From Acidobacteriota bacterium (GTDB taxonomy: Bacteria; Acidobacteriota; Vicinamibacteria; Vicinamibacterales; Fen-181), in assembly GCA_021779795.1 (NCBI GenBank), contig JAJXZZ010000199.1, positions 1 through 6,310 on the forward strand: a stretch of 6,310 nt of DNA. Reading direction: 5' to 3'. Position 1 is the first letter of the stretch. The number at the start of each line of letters is the position of its first letter. This document shows, one piece after another, positions 4,706 through 6,310 of this stretch. Position numbers and translations under genes: made by a program. The notes under the pieces are model-generated. The model saw nothing but the letters and a program-made list of their open reading frames with translations, searched no databases and had not been told where the DNA came from.

Positions 4706-6310
4706 TTGGAATCAGGTACCTCGAAAACGCGCCTCGGCCCGTCTCGCTCGCACACGCTCGACCTGGCTGGCCTGGCGCCAGGCACCGTCCTCGCCGAACG
4801 CTACCGGATCGTCGCCCGACTTGGCCGCGGGGGCATGGGCGAGGTGTACCGCGCGGACGACCTGCGCCTCGGCCAGGGGGTTGCCCTCAAGTTCCTTCCT
4901 CCCGAGCTCGAGGCCAACCCGCTGGCACGAGACCGCCTGCTGGCCGAGGTGCGCAGCGCCCGCACCGTCTCGCACCCCAACGTCTGCCGCGTGTACGACG
5001 TCGGCGAGGTGGATGGACGGGTGTTCCTGACGATGGAGTACATCGACGGGGAGGACCTGGCGTCGCTGCTGCGGCGGATCGGCCGCCTCCCGGCGGCGAA
5101 GGCTCTCGAGATCGCCCGGCAGCTGTGCGCGGGGTTGGCGGCGGCGCACGACCGCGGTGTGCTGCATCGGGACCTGAAGCCCGCCAACGTGATGATTGAC
5201 GGTCGGGGGCAGGCGCGGCTCACCGACTTCGGCCTCGCGGTGGACGCGGATCGGGCGGCCGGACCGGGACGGCGGGAAGTGGACCTGGCCGGGACGCTCG
5301 CCTACATGGCCCCGGAGCGCTTCGAGGGTGCCCCGGCCACCGTCCAAAGCGATCTCTACGCGCTCGGCCTTGTCCTCTACGAGGTCTACACGGGCAGGCC
5401 GGCGATCAGCGCCACGACGGCCGAGGGCTGGCACCGGGCGCACGGCGAATCGGCGCCGAGCCATCCCTCGACCCTGGTGACGGACATCGAGCCTGGCGTG
5501 GAGCGCGCGATCCTGCGCTGCCTGGAAAAAGACCCGATGCAGCGCCCGGCTTCGGCCGCGCGAGTCGCCGCGGCGCTGCCCGGCGGCGACCCGCTGGCGG
5601 CCGCCCTCGCGGCCGGTGAAACGCCGTCGCCAGAACTGGTGGCCGCTTCCGGCGAGGAGGGCACGCTGACGCGCAAGCAGGCGTGGTTCTGGTTCGGTTC
5701 GAGCCTGGCCGCGCTGGTCCTCGCCGTCACGCTGGGCAGCGTGTGCCAGCTTGCCAACCTCGCGCCGGTGAACGATCCCACGCTGCAACGGGCGAAGGCG
5801 CGGCAGATCCTCGCCCGCCTCGGGTATCGCGATTCGCCGGCCGACAGCGCTTCGTACTACGCCGCCAATGAAGCCTACCTGAGCACGCTCGTGAGCACGC
5901 GCCCGGCTCGCGAGTGGTTCACCGGGCCGGCGCACGCGTGGCCCGGTGCGTTGCTCTTCGCTTATCGGGAGAGCCCGGTTCCGTTGTTCACCTGGGCTCC
6001 GCTCGGGGACGTGGACGCCGTCGATCCCGCCCCGCTCTACCCGGACGACGCCTCTCTCACGCTCGACGGGCGTGGGCGGCTGCTCACCCTTCGGGTGGGC
6101 GGCCTGGCCTTCCGCCCATCCGGGCCACCGCCGGCCGGGCCCGCGGACTGGGGCCCCCTGTTCGCCGCCGCCGGGGTGGACGCGACCGCGCTCCAGGACG
6201 CGACGGTCGAGTGGCCGCCGGTTGTGACCGCCGACGAGAGCCGGGCCTGGGAGGGCCGCTTCGAGGGGAACAACGTCAGGGTGGAGGCCAGCGCGTACCG
6301 GGGGCGGCCG
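4706..6310 (+). CDS. Membrane-anchored Ser/Thr protein kinase (eukaryotic-like), 3' end outside window
   Basis: The first 535 codons are present, open to the last base with no stop. The start is TTG 4706, supported by AGGAGGG. After about 30 leader residues comes a complete cytoplasmic kinase domain: glycine loop LGRGGMGEVY (39-48), catalytic Lys62, helix-C Glu81, HRDLKPAN (154-161, base Asp156), DFG (174-176), APE (202-204), the F-helix Asp216 and the late-domain Arg280. All key residues are intact, so it should be active. A Pro/Ala/Gly-rich linker leads to one transmembrane segment at about 327-349, preceded by R323-K324, which puts the kinase inside. Residues 350-535 would be periplasmic, from a helical QRAKARQILARLGY region to Trp- and Pro-containing beta-like sequence. 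I recall similar tails on acidobacterial kinases but know no named domain. The ligand and protein substrates are not evident. Confidence 0.93.
   Translation, partial: MESGTSKTRLGPSRSHTLDLAGLAPGTVLAERYRIVARLGRGGMGEVYRADDLRLGQGVALKFLPPELEANPLARDRLLAEVRSARTVSHPNVCRVYDVGEVDGRVFLTMEYIDGEDLASLLRRIGRLPAAKALEIARQLCAGLAAAHDRGVLHRDLKPANVMIDGRGQARLTDFGLAVDADRAAGPGRREVDLAGTLAYMAPERFEGAPATVQSDLYALGLVLYEVYTGRPAISATTAEGWHRAHGESAPSHPSTLVTDIEPGVERAILRCLEKDPMQRPASAARVAAALPGGDPLAAALAAGETPSPELVAASGEEGTLTRKQAWFWFGSSLAALVLAVTLGSVCQLANLAPVNDPTLQRAKARQILARLGYRDSPADSASYYAANEAYLSTLVSTRPAREWFTGPAHAWPGALLFAYRESPVPLFTWAPLGDVDAVDPAPLYPDDASLTLDGRGRLLTLRVGGLAFRPSGPPPAGPADWGPLFAAAGVDATALQDATVEWPPVVTADESRAWEGRFEGNNVRVEASAYRGRP

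Noticed and set aside
4525..5199. Plus-strand open frame overlapping the kinase start, and the opposite-strand frame 4712-5935
   Set aside because: Both are shadows: the kinase frame beginning at 4706 carries every kinase motif in order, and these frames carry none.

Overview
The window is GC-rich bacterial DNA. It holds two complete genes, one gene cut by the right edge, a possible gene end at the left edge, and two tracts of short tandem repeats. The mix suggests an environmental bacterium of the Acidobacteriota, perhaps Vicinamibacteria-like: very high third-position GC, a membrane-anchored eukaryotic-like Ser/Thr kinase with a periplasmic C-terminal part, a multiheme c-type lipoprotein and stop-free 7-bp repeats. 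The taxonomic call is inference from remembered family patterns, not from a search.

Layout. Bases 1-122 hold what may be the end of a gene on the + strand. Bases 136-208 are a composite repeat cassette made of three 8-bp units followed by seven 7-bp units. Bases 226-1857 (+) encode a secreted lipoprotein cytochrome c with nine CXXCH haem motifs. Bases 1873-2054 hold a second copy of the cassette followed by a longer 8-bp array. This fills the gap between the convergent cytochrome and acylase genes and runs into the 3' end of the acylase. Bases 2010-4481 (-) encode an exported penicillin-acylase-family (peptidase S45) Ntn hydrolase. Bases 4482-4705 form a divergent intergenic region with candidate promoters for both neighbours and a strong hairpin. 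Bases 4706-6310 (+) encode the first 535 residues of a Ser/Thr protein kinase that starts at TTG and runs off the window.

The three genes do not form an operon: the cytochrome and acylase converge, and the acylase and kinase diverge. All three products are predicted to be exported or membrane-bound, but nothing in the sequence ties them into one pathway. The most unusual content is the repeat system. The same composite cassette flanks the cytochrome gene in direct orientation. Its units are open in all six frames. The distal array supplies the last 12-13 codons of the acylase, whose stop codon comes from a single-base departure from the repeat consensus. No stretch longer than 300 bases lacks a gene.
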